DNA from: Pseudomonas trivialis
GTDB lineage: Bacteria > Pseudomonadota > Gammaproteobacteria > Pseudomonadales > Pseudomonadaceae
Direction of reading: 5' to 3'
DNA: 64,000 nucleotides
Assembly (NCBI RefSeq): GCF_001439805.1
Contig: NZ_JYLK01000012.1
Location: 1 to 64,000, forward strand
Below, in pieces: positions 1-9,900 of the stretch. Position numbers and translations under genes: made by a program. The notes below the pieces were generated by a model. It ran no database searches, was not told the DNA's origin, and saw only the letters and a program-made list of their open reading frames with translations. Positions within the stretch are counted from its first letter, which is position 1, and every line of letters begins with the position of its first letter.

Positions 1-1
1 G

Positions 2-127
2 ATGCACACGGGGCAGTTGGAAGGCATAAACAATCGAATAAAGGTCATCAAGCGGATGGCGTACGGTTACCGGGATAGCGAATTCTTTTTCATGAAGATC
101 AAGAGCGTCTTTCCCGGTAATCCGTGA
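2..127 (+). mobile_element. C-terminal tail of an ISL3-family transposase (partial at window edge)
   Basis: An open frame enters from the left edge and stops at a TGA at 125-127. The last 41 residues include TGQLEGINNRIKVIKRMAYG and a following YRDSEFFFMKIKS stretch. This is the typical end of ISL3/IS204-type DDE transposases, where the final catalytic glutamate sits in the LEGINN-type motif. The ATG at position 2 is only an internal methionine; the real start lies outside the window. No terminal inverted repeat could be identified between 128 and the next gene, so I cannot say whether the element is complete. Identification rests on motif recall. Confidence 0.8.
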
Positions 128-168
128 TGAACCTTTTTTTTGCCTGGAATTTGGGTGCTGAAGCTTAT

Positions 169-246
169 ATCGCCATCGGGAGCAAGCCCCCTCCCACACG
201 TGGAATGCGTTCCACGTGTGGGAGGGGGCTTGCTCCCGATGGCGAT
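169..246. repeat. Perfect REP-type inverted repeat
   Basis: Two 37-base arms (169-205 and 210-246) are perfectly complementary around a 4-base loop. The arms carry the GGGAGCAAGCCCCCTCCCAC core that recurs through the window. It lies between the transposase tail and the gene at 451. The rest of 128-450 shows nothing I can support as a gene. Confidence 0.9.
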
Positions 247-450
247 GACAGGGTCAACGCAAAATGAAACTTTTGTCATAAAACCCGTTTGCCTACGACC
301 AAGCACCACGGATTACGCGGCCTCCAGCACTGTTGCGTCTTGTGCAATAAATTGTTGCGCGCAAAGACTGTTTACTTAGCAAGCTAACAAAACATATAAC
401 AAAGGCCTGCGACGACTTGCCGCAGATCCACCCGAGATTGGAGCAAGCAG

Positions 451-639
451 ATGACTGTAAAAGTGACTGAACGCGACGACGAACATATGTCCCACGAAGC
501 CCTGGGCCATGGGATTCATATCTGGGATGTCCATCAACAAGACCTGCTGGTCGGCATGTTTCACAATGAAAGCGACGCTCATAACTATAAGAACGAGCTG
601 GAAACGCTTGAACTGAAACGTCAGACACAGAGTTCCTGA
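451..639 (+). CDS. Small conserved hypothetical protein, 62 aa
   Basis: A short, charged, soluble protein (MTVKVTERDD start) with no signal peptide and no membrane segment. The middle has an aromatic and histidine-rich stretch, HGIHIWDVHQQ, followed by a helical acidic/lysine-rich tail. The start has GGAGCAAG just upstream. It is monocistronic: a hairpin (654-691) and then a strong bidirectional terminator follow, and the next gene is convergent. I recognise it only as a conserved Pseudomonas hypothetical. No function is assigned. Confidence 0.6.
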   Translation: MTVKVTERDDEHMSHEALGHGIHIWDVHQQDLLVGMFHNESDAHNYKNELETLELKRQTQSS

Positions 640-695
640 AACACCGAAATCTCGCAGGCACCCGGCCCCACACAGCAGCTGGCGTGCCTGCAAAG

Positions 696-726
696 AAAAA
701 CCCCGCCTTGTGAGCGGGGATTTTCG
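696..726. terminator. Bidirectional rho-independent terminator
   Basis: GC stem CCCCGC/GCGGGG (701-706 with 714-719), flanked by an A-run before and a T-run after, so it can terminate both converging genes (451-639 plus and 738-1283 minus). A second hairpin with arms at 654-661 and 684-691 lies just before it. Confidence 0.85.
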
Positions 727-737
727 TGTCTACAGCC

Positions 738-1283
738 TTACCACATCAGATCGTCCGGGATCTGGTAGGCGGCGTACGGATCATCCTCGTCCGGCACCTG
801 GCTTTCGGTGAGGATATTGAGCTGCACGATACGCTCCGGCGCGCGCTCCTGGATCTTCAGCGCCGCTTCGCGGGGGATCACTTCGTAGCCGCCGCCGTGG
901 TGCACGATGGCCAGGGAGCCGTTGCTCAGCTTGTTGCGCATCAACGTGTTGACCGACAGGCGCTTGACCTTCTTGTCATCCACGAAGTTGTAGTAGTCCT
1001 CAGTGGTCAGCTTGGGCAGGCGCGAAGTCTCGATCAATTGCTTGACCTGGGCTGTACGGGCCTTGGCCTCGGCTTTTTCCTGCTGCTGACGGTTCAGTTC
1101 CTGGTCGCGCTTGACCTTCTCGGCATGCGCCTCGGCCGCCAGACGGGCCTGGGTGTCGTCCACCTCGGCCTGGCCCTTGTGGACCAGGCGCTGCTGTTTC
1201 TGTTTCTCTTTGCCGACCTGCTTGGCCTGCTTTTGGTTGACCAGACCTGCTTTGAGCAACTGGTCGCGAAGGGAAAGGCTCAT
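738..1283 (-). CDS. DUF2058 family protein (YaiL-like)
   Basis: 181 aa. The N-terminal half (about residues 15-95) is a long lysine/glutamine/glutamate-rich helix, probably coiled coil, starting SLSLRDQLLKAGLVNQKQAK. The C-terminal half is a compact domain with conserved YNFVDDKKVKRL and an acidic end. This is the DUF2058 architecture; E. coli YaiL is described as polynucleotide-associated, but no reaction is established. It is the last gene of the minus-strand block cysM-rlmD-relA-mazG, 25 bases after mazG, and ends at a strong terminator, so it is probably cotranscribed with mazG. Confidence 0.85.
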   Translation of the reverse strand: MSLSLRDQLLKAGLVNQKQAKQVGKEKQKQQRLVHKGQAEVDDTQARLAAEAHAEKVKRDQELNRQQQEKAEAKARTAQVKQLIETSRLPKLTTEDYYNFVDDKKVKRLSVNTLMRNKLSNGSLAIVHHGGGYEVIPREAALKIQERAPERIVQLNILTESQVPDEDDPYAAYQIPDDLMW

Positions 1284-1308
1284 GGTGCTTACTCACTTAG
1301 GCAACTGC

Positions 1309-2142
1309 TCAACCGCAGCTGGACATATTCTTTTCCTGACGCTTGGCTTCGCCCCACAGGGCGTCCAAGGTTTCGAGGGTGCAATCTTCTATGGGTTGAT
1401 GCGTATCGCGCAATGCCTGTTCGATAAATCGGAAACGTCGTTCGAACTTGGCATTGGCACCGCGCAGGGCGGTTTCCGGATCGACCTTGAGGTGACGGGC
1501 CAGGTTGACCGCAGCAAACAGCAGGTCACCGACCTCATCGGCGATCGCAGCCGGGTCGTTGGCGGCCATGGCTTCGAGCACTTCATCGAGCTCTTCGCGC
1601 ACGCTGTCCACCACTGGCAAGGCGGAAGGCCAGTCGAAACCGACCTGGCTGGCGCGCTTTTGCAATTTGGCCGCGCGGGACAGCGCCGGCAGCGCCGTGG
1701 GCACATCGTCGAGCAGGGACAGCTGCTGCGGCGCGTCGGACTTTTCTGCACGCTCCTCGGCCTTGATTTGCTCCCAGCGCGCCTTGACCTGATCTTCACT
1801 CAGTTGCGGCACGTCCAGCGGTGCGTAGAGATCCCCGGTGGGGAACACATGGGGATGGCGGCGGATCAGCTTGCGCGTGATGCTGTCGACCACGCCGGCA
1901 AATTCGAAACGCCCGTCTTCACGCGCCAGCTGGCTGTAATACACCACCTGGAACAGCAGGTCGCCCAGTTCGCCCTGCAGGTGGTCAAAGTCGCCGCGCT
2001 CGATGGCGTCGGCCACTTCGTAGGCCTCCTCCAGGGTGTGCGGCACGATCGTGGCGTAGGTTTGCTTGATGTCCCACGGGCAGCCGTATTGCGGGTCGCG
2101 CAGGCGGTTCATCAGGTGCAGCAGGTCTTCAAGTGAATACAT
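1309..2142 (-). CDS. mazG: Nucleoside triphosphate pyrophosphohydrolase MazG
   Basis: 277 aa from the ATG at 2142; a longer reading from 2166 adds eight residues, but the family start is MYSLEDLLHLMNRLRDPQYG and a GGAAAGAG ribosome site precedes 2142. MazG hydrolyses NTPs to NMP plus pyrophosphate and, in E. coli, lowers ppGpp under stress. Two tandem MazG repeats are visible. The N-terminal one has HTLEEAYEVADAIE and ELGDLLFQVVYYSQ. The C-terminal one has the EELDEVLEA and DEVGDLLFAAVNLARHL motifs that coordinate Mg2+. It follows relA by 60 bases, an arrangement that places a ppGpp-modulating enzyme behind the ppGpp synthetase. Confidence 0.95.
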   Translation of the reverse strand: MYSLEDLLHLMNRLRDPQYGCPWDIKQTYATIVPHTLEEAYEVADAIERGDFDHLQGELGDLLFQVVYYSQLAREDGRFEFAGVVDSITRKLIRRHPHVFPTGDLYAPLDVPQLSEDQVKARWEQIKAEERAEKSDAPQQLSLLDDVPTALPALSRAAKLQKRASQVGFDWPSALPVVDSVREELDEVLEAMAANDPAAIADEVGDLLFAAVNLARHLKVDPETALRGANAKFERRFRFIEQALRDTHQPIEDCTLETLDALWGEAKRQEKNMSSCG

Positions 2143-2167
2143 CGGTCTCTTTCCGCTGAAGATCAAA

Positions 2168-2187
2168 TGTGGGAGGGGCTTGCTCCG
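2168..2187. repeat. Single REP half-unit between relA and mazG
   Basis: One arm of the REP core (GTGGGAGGGGCTTGCTCC type) lies in the 60-base gap between relA and mazG, without a partner arm. It may affect 3' processing within the operon, but nothing more can be read from the sequence. Confidence 0.6.
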
Positions 2188-2202
2188 CGCCCATTCAACT
2201 GC

Positions 2203-4446
2203 TTATGGCGTGCGGTTGCGCCGGGTTTCGATGATGTTCGGCAACTGGGAGATCCGTCCCAGCAAGCGCCCCAATGCGTCCAACCCCGGAATCTCGATGG
2301 TCAGGGACATCAACGCGGTGTTGTCCTCCTTGTTCGAGCGGGTGTTGACCGCCAGCACGTTGATGCGCTCGTTGAGCAGCACTTGCGACACGTCGCGCAG
2401 CAGGCCGGAACGGTCGTAGGCACGAATGATGATGTCCACCGGATAGGTGAGCACCGGCACCGGCCCCCAGCTGACCTGGATGATCCGCTCCGGCTCGCGC
2501 CCGCCCAACTGCAGCACCGAGGCGCAATCCTGACGGTGAATGCTCACGCCACGGCCCTGGGTGATATAGCCGACAATCGCATCGCCCGGCAGCGGCTGGC
2601 AGCAACCGGCGATCTGCGTCATCAGGTTGCCCACGCCCTGGATCTGGATATCGCCGCGCTTGCCGGGCTTGTAGCCGGTGGCCTTGCGCGGAATCAGTTC
2701 CAGCTGCTCGTTGCCACGCTCCGGCTCCACCAACTGCTGGGCCAGATTGACCAGTTGCGCCAGGCGCAGGTCGCCGGCGCCGAGGGCGGCGAACATGTCT
2801 TCGGCGATTTTCATGTTGGCCTTTTCGGCCAACTTGTCGAAGTCCACCTGGGGCAGGCCCAGTCGCGCCAGCTCGCGTTCGAGCAGGGTCTTGCCGGCGG
2901 CGACGTTCTGATCGCGCGCCTGCAGTTTGAACCAGTGGACGATCTTCGCCCGTGCCCGTGAGGTGGTGATGTAACCCAGGTTCGGGTTCAGCCAGTCGCG
3001 GCTCGGCGTGCCGTGCTTGCTGGTGATGATCTCGACCTGTTCACCGGTCTGCAGACTGTAGTTGAGCGGCACGATGCGCCCGTTGATCTTGGCGCCCCGG
3101 CAGTTGTGGCCGATTTCGGTGTGCACGCGGTAGGCAAAATCCAGCGGCGTGGCCCCCTTGGGCAGATCGATGGCATGCCCGTCCGGGGTGAAGATATAGA
3201 CGCGGTCAGGCTCGATATCCACGCGCAGCTGTTCAGCCAGGCCGCCGATATCACCGAGTTCTTCGTGCCATTCGAGCACCTGGCGCAACCAGGAAATCTT
3301 CTCTTCGTACTGGTTGGACCCGGCCTTGACGTCGGTGCCCTTGTAGCGCCAGTGCGCGCACACGCCCAGTTCCGCCTCTTCGTGCATGGCATGGGTGCGG
3401 ATCTGCACTTCGAGCACCTTGCCCTCGGGACCGATCACCGCCGTGTGCAGCGAGCGATAGCCGTTTTCCTTGGGGTTGGCGATGTAGTCGTCGAATTCCT
3501 TGGGGATGTGCCGCCACAGCGTGTGGACGATACCCAGCGCGGTGTAGCAGTCGCGCATTTCCGGCACCAGCACGCGCACCGCCCGCACATCATAGATCTG
3601 GCTGAAGGCCAGGCCCTTGCGCTGCATTTTGCGCCAGATCGAATAGATATGTTTGGCGCGGCCGCTGATGTCGGCCTCGACGCCGGTGGCCTGCAATTCG
3701 GTACGCAACTGGCCCATCACGTCGCTGATAAAGCGTTCGCGGTCCAGGCGCCGCTCGTGCAGCAGTGTGGCGATCTGTTTGTATTGATCGGGCTCAAGGT
3801 AGCGAAAGGACAAATCCTCCAGCTCCCACTTGATATGGCCGATGCCCAGGCGGTGCGCCAGCGGCGCGTAGATGTCGAAGACTTCGCGGGCGACGCGGTT
3901 GCGCTTTTCGTCGTCGGCGGTCTTCACCGCACGGATCGCGCAGGTGCGTTCGGCCAGTTTGATCAGGGCGACGCGTACGTCGTCGACCATCGCCACCAGC
4001 ATCTTGCGCAGGTTTTCCACCTGGCCCTGGGTGCCCAGCACCATGGACTGGCGCGGGCTGAGGCTGGCACTGATGGCCGCCATGCGCAGCACGCCATCGA
4101 TCAGCTTGGCCACCACCGAGCCAAAGCGCTGGCCGACGGTGGCCAGCTCAATGTGCCCTTCGCGCACGCCGCGATAGAGCACAGCGGCGATCAGCGAATC
4201 CTGGTCGAGCTTGAGATCGGCAAGGATCTCGGCGATTTCCAGCCCGGTACGAAAGCTTGAAGTGCCTTCGGCCCACAGGTTCTTGGCGGCATTGTCCTGC
4301 TGCTCGGACTCACGAGCGAACTCGCAGGCCGCTTTCATGGCCTCACGGTCCAGTGCCGGATCGACACTGATGGCATGGTCAAGCCATGCCTCCAGATTGA
4401 TACTGCCGTCGGTGTTGATCGGCTGGTGTGCTCTCACCTGTACCAT
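2203..4446 (-). CDS. relA: GTP pyrophosphokinase RelA
   Basis: 747 aa from the ATG at 4446, the usual RelA length. An upstream start at 4491 would add 15 unsupported residues. RelA makes (p)ppGpp from ATP and GDP/GTP on ribosomes stalled with uncharged tRNA. The N-terminal pseudo-hydrolase region (about 30-200) carries DDVRVALIKLAERTCAIRAV, where the catalytic HD/His residues of SpoT are replaced, marking RelA rather than SpoT. The synthetase domain includes the YDVRAVRV and GYRSLHTAVIGPEGK region. A TGS domain follows (FTPDGHAIDLPKGATPLDFA) and a C-terminal ACT domain lies near 670-747. It sits between rlmD and mazG on the same strand. Confidence 0.97.
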   Translation of the reverse strand: MVQVRAHQPINTDGSINLEAWLDHAISVDPALDREAMKAACEFARESEQQDNAAKNLWAEGTSSFRTGLEIAEILADLKLDQDSLIAAVLYRGVREGHIELATVGQRFGSVVAKLIDGVLRMAAISASLSPRQSMVLGTQGQVENLRKMLVAMVDDVRVALIKLAERTCAIRAVKTADDEKRNRVAREVFDIYAPLAHRLGIGHIKWELEDLSFRYLEPDQYKQIATLLHERRLDRERFISDVMGQLRTELQATGVEADISGRAKHIYSIWRKMQRKGLAFSQIYDVRAVRVLVPEMRDCYTALGIVHTLWRHIPKEFDDYIANPKENGYRSLHTAVIGPEGKVLEVQIRTHAMHEEAELGVCAHWRYKGTDVKAGSNQYEEKISWLRQVLEWHEELGDIGGLAEQLRVDIEPDRVYIFTPDGHAIDLPKGATPLDFAYRVHTEIGHNCRGAKINGRIVPLNYSLQTGEQVEIITSKHGTPSRDWLNPNLGYITTSRARAKIVHWFKLQARDQNVAAGKTLLERELARLGLPQVDFDKLAEKANMKIAEDMFAALGAGDLRLAQLVNLAQQLVEPERGNEQLELIPRKATGYKPGKRGDIQIQGVGNLMTQIAGCCQPLPGDAIVGYITQGRGVSIHRQDCASVLQLGGREPERIIQVSWGPVPVLTYPVDIIIRAYDRSGLLRDVSQVLLNERINVLAVNTRSNKEDNTALMSLTIEIPGLDALGRLLGRISQLPNIIETRRNRTP

Positions 4447-4567
4447 CTTTCTTACCTTCCCTACGACGCACCTTGGATGCGCCGGAATCATCGCCGACCT
4501 TGACTGCGAACTCCGTGGCAGCTCATGGGCCCTGGAGAACGCAGGCCGGTCGGATTAAACGGGCATC

Positions 4568-5920
4568 CTAGCCCGCTTCAAATAACGCCATGGCCTCGAC
4601 ATGCGCCGTTTGCGGAAACATGTCGAGGATCCCGGCACGTTTTAGCCGGTAGCCCTGCTTGACCAACTCAACCGTGTCCCGCGCCAGCGTGGCCGGGTTG
4701 CAGGACACATACACCACGCGCCTGGCGCCAAGGGTGGCGAGTTTGCGCACAACCTCCTGGGCACCGTCACGAGGTGGATCCAAGAGTACCGCAGAAAAGC
4801 CCTGTTTGGCCCACTCGGCGTCAGTCAGAGGCTGGGATAAATCGGCCTGAAAAAAACGAGCATTATGCAAATTGTTGCTGACAGCATTGAGTGCGGCGCG
4901 GTCAACCATGGTCTGCACGCCTTCCACGGCGACCACTTCACGCACCTGCCCGGCCAACGGCAGGGCAAAATTACCGAGGCCGCAAAACAGGTCCAGCACC
5001 CGCTCATCGGCCTGCGGCGCCAGCCATTGCAGCGCCTGGGCGACCATCGCCTCGTTGACCGCGGCATTGACCTGGACGAAGTCTCCCGGCCGATAGGCCA
5101 GCTCCAGGTCCCACGCATCCAGGCGAAACCCCAGGGTCTGATCAGGCTCTACAGGCTCCGGCTTGCCCTCGCCCTGCAGCCACAACTGGGCGTCATGAAA
5201 CGCACAAAATTCCTGCAGCACCAGCAGGTCCGCCTCGGACAGCGGCGCCATATGGCGCAGCAACACGGCAATCGATGACCCGCTGAACAACTCCACATGC
5301 CCCAGCGCCTGAGGCTTGCTCAAGCGGCGCAGCATGTTCGGCAGACGCTGCATGATCGGCTGCAAGGCCTGTACCAGCACCGGGCATTCATCAATGCCGA
5401 CAATGTCCTGGCTGGCCACGGCGCGAAAACCCACCTCGAGTGTTTTCGCCCTGGCATCCCAGCGCACCGCGACCCGCGCGCGACGTCGATATCCGAACTC
5501 CGGCCCGCTCAAGGGCGCCGCCCACTCCTGGGGTTCGACACCCGCCACGCGGGACAGTTGCTCGGCGAGCATGCGCTGCTTCAGGGCAAGCTGTTCGTCG
5601 TGGGGCAAGTGCTGCACGCTGCAACCACCGCAGCGACCGAAGTGCGCGCAGGGTGCCGGGCGACGCAATTCGCTGGCGGTGAACACACGTTCAGTACGCG
5701 CCTCGACCACCTTGCCGTGAGCGCCCAGCACCCGTGCTTCAACGTCTTCGCCCGCCAGCGCGCCGTTGACGAACCAGGTGCGACCTTCAAAAAACACGAT
5801 GCCCCGGCCATCGTTGGCCAGGCGCTCAATGGTCAGGCGTTGCTTCTTGCCCACGGGAATCTGTGGCGCCCGGCTGCCGCCCGTCGGTTGGAAGCGCAGG
5901 CCTCTCTCATGTTTGGCCAT
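4568..5920 (-). CDS. rlmD: 23S rRNA (uracil-1939-C5)-methyltransferase RlmD
   Basis: 450 aa. SAM-dependent enzyme of the RumA/TrmA family that makes m5U at position 1939 of 23S rRNA. An N-terminal TRAM domain (about 20-85) is followed by a four-cysteine [4Fe-4S] motif, CAHFGRCGGCSVQH, near residue 93. A Rossmann methyltransferase domain contains VLDLFCGLGNFALPLA, DPPRDGA and the catalytic YVSCNPATLARD. The start ATG overlaps the cysM stop codon by one base, so translation of the two is probably coupled. Gene order cysM-rlmD-relA is standard in Pseudomonas. Confidence 0.96.
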   Translation of the reverse strand: MAKHERGLRFQPTGGSRAPQIPVGKKQRLTIERLANDGRGIVFFEGRTWFVNGALAGEDVEARVLGAHGKVVEARTERVFTASELRRPAPCAHFGRCGGCSVQHLPHDEQLALKQRMLAEQLSRVAGVEPQEWAAPLSGPEFGYRRRARVAVRWDARAKTLEVGFRAVASQDIVGIDECPVLVQALQPIMQRLPNMLRRLSKPQALGHVELFSGSSIAVLLRHMAPLSEADLLVLQEFCAFHDAQLWLQGEGKPEPVEPDQTLGFRLDAWDLELAYRPGDFVQVNAAVNEAMVAQALQWLAPQADERVLDLFCGLGNFALPLAGQVREVVAVEGVQTMVDRAALNAVSNNLHNARFFQADLSQPLTDAEWAKQGFSAVLLDPPRDGAQEVVRKLATLGARRVVYVSCNPATLARDTVELVKQGYRLKRAGILDMFPQTAHVEAMALFEAG

Positions 5921-6822
5921 CAGTTGGGTTCGTCGAAGATGCCGGTCGACAGGTAGCGGTCGCCTCGGTCACAGATGATGGCGACGATCACCGCGTTTTC
6001 CACTTCTTTGGACAGGCGCAACATGCCGGCCACCGAACCGCCGGACGACACACCGCAGAAGATGCCTTCTTCACGGGCCAGGCGGCGGGTGGTGTCTTCG
6101 GCTTCGCGCTGGGCCATGTCGATGATGCGGTCTACCCGCGCCGCGTCGTAGATCCTGGGCAGGTACTCTTGCGGCCAGCGACGGATACCCGGGATCGCCG
6201 CGCCTTCCATCGGTTGCAGGCCGACGATCTGGATCGCCGGGTTCTGCTCCTTGAGGTAGCGCGAGTTGCCCATGATGGTGCCGGTGGTGCCCATCGAGCT
6301 GACGAAATGGGTAACGGTGCCGCCGGTCTGGCGCCAGATTTCCGGACCGGTGGTGGTGTAGTGCGCCTCGGGATTGTCGCCATTGGCGAACTGGTCCAGC
6401 ACCTGGCCACGGCCTTCGGCCGCCATGCGCTCGGCCAGGTCGCGGGCGCCTTCCATGCCCTGTTCCTGGGTTACCAGAATCAGCTCGGCCCCATAGGCCG
6501 TCATCGCGGCCTTGCGCTCGGCGCTGGAGTTGTCGGGCATAATCAGAATCATCCTGTAGCCCTTGATCGCCGCAGCCATGGCCAGGGCGATCCCGGTGTT
6601 ACCCGAGGTGGCTTCGATCAGGGTGTCGCCGGGCTTGATCTGCCCGCGCAGCTCGGCACGGGTGATCATCGACAGCGCCGGGCGGTCCTTGACCGAGCCG
6701 GCCGGGTTGTTCCCTTCGAGCTTGAGCAACAGGGTATTACTGGTTTCACCCGCCATGCGTTGCAAGCGGACCAGAGGCGTATTGCCGACGCAATCGGCGA
6801 TTGTTGGGTACTGCAAGGTCAT
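5920..6822 (-). CDS. cysM: Cysteine synthase B (O-acetylserine sulfhydrylase B)
   Basis: 300 aa, full family length. PLP enzyme converting O-acetylserine plus sulfide or thiosulfate to cysteine or S-sulfocysteine. The PLP lysine is K45 in NPAGSVKDRPAL. The substrate loop is EATSGNTGIA (70-79) and the phosphate-binding loop is in SSMGTTGTIMG. CysM rather than CysK is indicated by the 300-residue length, the EGNNPAGSVKDR context and the neighbourhood (rlmD, relA). It is the first gene of the minus-strand block. Confidence 0.95.
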   Translation of the reverse strand: MTLQYPTIADCVGNTPLVRLQRMAGETSNTLLLKLEGNNPAGSVKDRPALSMITRAELRGQIKPGDTLIEATSGNTGIALAMAAAIKGYRMILIMPDNSSAERKAAMTAYGAELILVTQEQGMEGARDLAERMAAEGRGQVLDQFANGDNPEAHYTTTGPEIWRQTGGTVTHFVSSMGTTGTIMGNSRYLKEQNPAIQIVGLQPMEGAAIPGIRRWPQEYLPRIYDAARVDRIIDMAQREAEDTTRRLAREEGIFCGVSSGGSVAGMLRLSKEVENAVIVAIICDRGDRYLSTGIFDEPN

Positions 6823-6928
6823 GGCGTATTCGCAATCCAGACTGCGGGGCCGCCATCATACCGGGAAAGGCCGGCAGGCCATATCACGCAAAGTGCGGTG
6901 CTTATGCCTCAAAGACATAAGGACAGGG

Positions 6929-9900
6929 TCAGCCAATCACGAAGTCCGTCCACTCGCGCTCGGTCAACTCCGCGACCAAGGTGTTTTCGGCCGTTCGCCG
7001 GGCTGCCTGCAGGGTGTGGACATAGCGCAGGTATTCGCCCTCCGTCATTACAGCATCTGCCACCTTGTTGCCGGCAATCTCCATCAATCGATCATAGCCG
7101 CGCAGTGCTGTGGCAAATCGGCTGCGGTATTTGCGTTTGAGAAACTCCACCCAATGCTCCTCACCGCGCAGGTTCAGAGGCCAGTTCATGCCAACCTCTT
7201 CGCGCAGAATGCTCGCGCGCAGGGTAGCCACGGAGAGGTCATCGGGCCGCGCTAAGGGGGTGTTGAAACGTGAAGCGAGCACCAGCGGCAGATCCAGACT
7301 GTCCGCCAGGGCGATTCGATAACTGTAGATGCGCGTACATGCCTGCCAATCTGCCTGGCCCGGGAAATAGCGACGCACATGCTCATTGATGGAGTCCAGC
7401 CGACGTAGCGCCCGGTAGTAGTGCACAAACGCCGGTCCGGCATTCTGTACGTCTGCCGCCAGCATGCGATATGGCAGCCTGAGCAATTCCAGTTCGTGCA
7501 GACTCAACAGACAACCGTCGATTCCTCCTCCCATGTAACCATAGGGCCGCACGGAATAAATCTGCTCCCCTCCCCCGTGAAACAATGCCTCGCCGACCAA
7601 CCTCCACATCCGCCGCGTAATAGTTTCGCGCAGGGTGCGGTGGCCCACATCGGCGAACAGCGGATAATCAGCGATATTCCCCAACAGCTCAAAAAAACAG
7701 TCCGCCATGGGCTGTTCCTGCAAGGCTGCCCACTCAAGCTGGCGGGCTTGCACCTCGGCGGGAGGCAGCAAGGCCAACCAACGATCCGCGCGCTGATCGA
7801 AAGAGGCGGCTGGATCCCACAGCCCGAAATCAATGTCTGGCTGCCCCTGCCGCTCACCGATTCGGCGCAATAGTTGGCGTGCTTGCGCAGACAGCGGGTT
7901 GCCCCGCAGATTCATCGCCCGATGAATCTCGGGGTAGATGAACAAGTCCGTCTCGGCCAACTCCCTGATTGCATTGTTGCGCAGGTCAAGACTGCGCAGT
8001 GCCCGCAGGGTCACGGCGCCCCGCGGCAGCCGGTCCAGGCCGCAATTGCGCAGGCTCAGCTCGCGCATGCGGGTTAGCTGATAGAGCGACAGCCGCCGAC
8101 CCTGGCCCAGCGGATTAACCGATAAATCAAGGCGCCTCAGACCGGTCAGTGCCGCCAGCCGAAACTCGTCCTGCAGATCGAGCCTGAGCAGATTATTGGA
8201 AAGATTGAGCACCGCGAGGTGAGCCAGCCCTTCCATATCCGGTAAATGACTGAGGCGGTTACCCTTCAAGGAGATCATCCGAAGTCCAGGGAAGCTACGC
8301 AGGAAATGCGGCGGCAATACGGCCAGGTGATTGCCGTTGATGTTCAAGAGTGTCACGTGGCCGAAATGAGCCCTCAGGGTCGGCAGGCTTGTCAGTTCCA
8401 GGTCATCCAGGTTGAGCTCCTCGATAATGCCCGGGGTCAGGCCCTCCCTGGCCCAGCACCGCTGAATCCGGGCCACCGCCAGCGCCCGCGAGCGGACCGA
8501 AACAGCGTCATTCGCGTCGGCTGAAGCGGCGTCGCGCCATTGCTGCAGGTCCAGGTCCAGCGCGCGTTGTTCGCGGACCAGGTAGTCGATCATGGTCGTG
8601 CGCTCGTCCGTCGAGTCTCCTGCCTCGCGCAGCAAGTCCAGTACTTCCTCGTCGCTCCTGGCGGGGTATAACGCACGCAATCGGGCGACCTGCTCACGGG
8701 CGACCGGCCCAAGTTCTTCACCGCCGCTGAGGGGGTAGCCGATGCGTCCGTCCGCGAAGCGTCGTGGCGGGTTGAAGCGCGGCCGACGGTCGATTTCGAG
8801 CGCAGGGTCAGCACTCTCCAATGTGTGTCGTTCACGGTCTGCAATCGAGCGTAAAAGCGCTTCGGGACCGCCTGCGTGGGTGTAGCCCAACGCCTGGCGT
8901 TCCGCCTTCGGCAACGCCGCCAGTAAAACCGTCAGAAACGGTCCGGGACTTCCCACCGCTTGCCGTTCACCGCGTTCATGCGGCGTGTACGCCTGATAGT
9001 GATAAGAAAAAGGTTCGAGTATTCGCGTGAGTGCGGCGCCCTCGGGGCCGGCACTGTCAATCAGACCACCTCTTTCCCGTACCTCGATGCGCAGGTGGTC
9101 GGGCCAACCCTGAAGGGTCGGCAGCGCACGCATGATCAGCCGGGTGCTGTCCTCATTGGCCGCCAACCTTATATACAAGCCTTCCACGGCCCGGGCTCTG
9201 CGCGAATACGCCAGCGTCCAACGAATATCCTGCATCAGGCTCAACGGAAGGCGGCCCGCCTCCAGGCTTCGCTGCTCGACCGGGGTGAGCCTGTAGACCA
9301 GATCGTCAGCGGCCCACGCCGACAAACCAGGAAAATACCGCTGGAGCACGCGAGCATGCGGATTTCTCGACGCCAGCGTTTTTTTATGACGCAATGCCTT
9401 GTAGAAATGCCGTTCCATCTGCGGCTTGTCGGCATCGACCCTGGCTTCAAGCACCGCCACCTGCTCGACCCGCGCGAGGCCTGCATGCCCCACCAGTTCA
9501 TCGGCCAGATCAGGCCCGACCTCGCCCAGCACTTCATCAAAAAAATCCCGGCCCGTTTGCACGCCCTTCATCACTCGCTGCTGCAACGTGTAACGCTCGA
9601 GGGTGTCCAGCAGAATCGCCGGCGGGGGCTCGTTGCGCACCTGCACCCGGCGCAGCATGGCCGGCGTCACTGCGCTGATCTGCTGGATCTGCTCAATGGC
9701 ATCCGGCGACAACGCCCGCGTCAAAGGCCCCAGGCGATAAAACGGTTTTTGCCCATCCCACGTCAGCGGATTTTCCCATTCATGGCGCCAGGCACCGGCA
9801 CCATTGTGAGTCAGTTCCGGGGAATACGCGTCCTTCAGAGACGGGTGTTGAACGCGCCAGCGCCCGAGCGTTTCATCTTCGAAGACCTTGAAATATTCAC

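Noticed and set aside
140..379. 79-codon open frame across the left REP hairpin
   Set aside because: It spans a perfect inverted repeat and has no ribosome site or protein-like composition. It is a by-product of the repeat.
726..1427. Long plus-strand frames opposite the DUF2058 and other minus-strand genes
   Set aside because: High GC gives long antisense frames throughout. They are leucine/glutamine/histidine-rich, lack ribosome sites and mirror the codon bias of the real genes.
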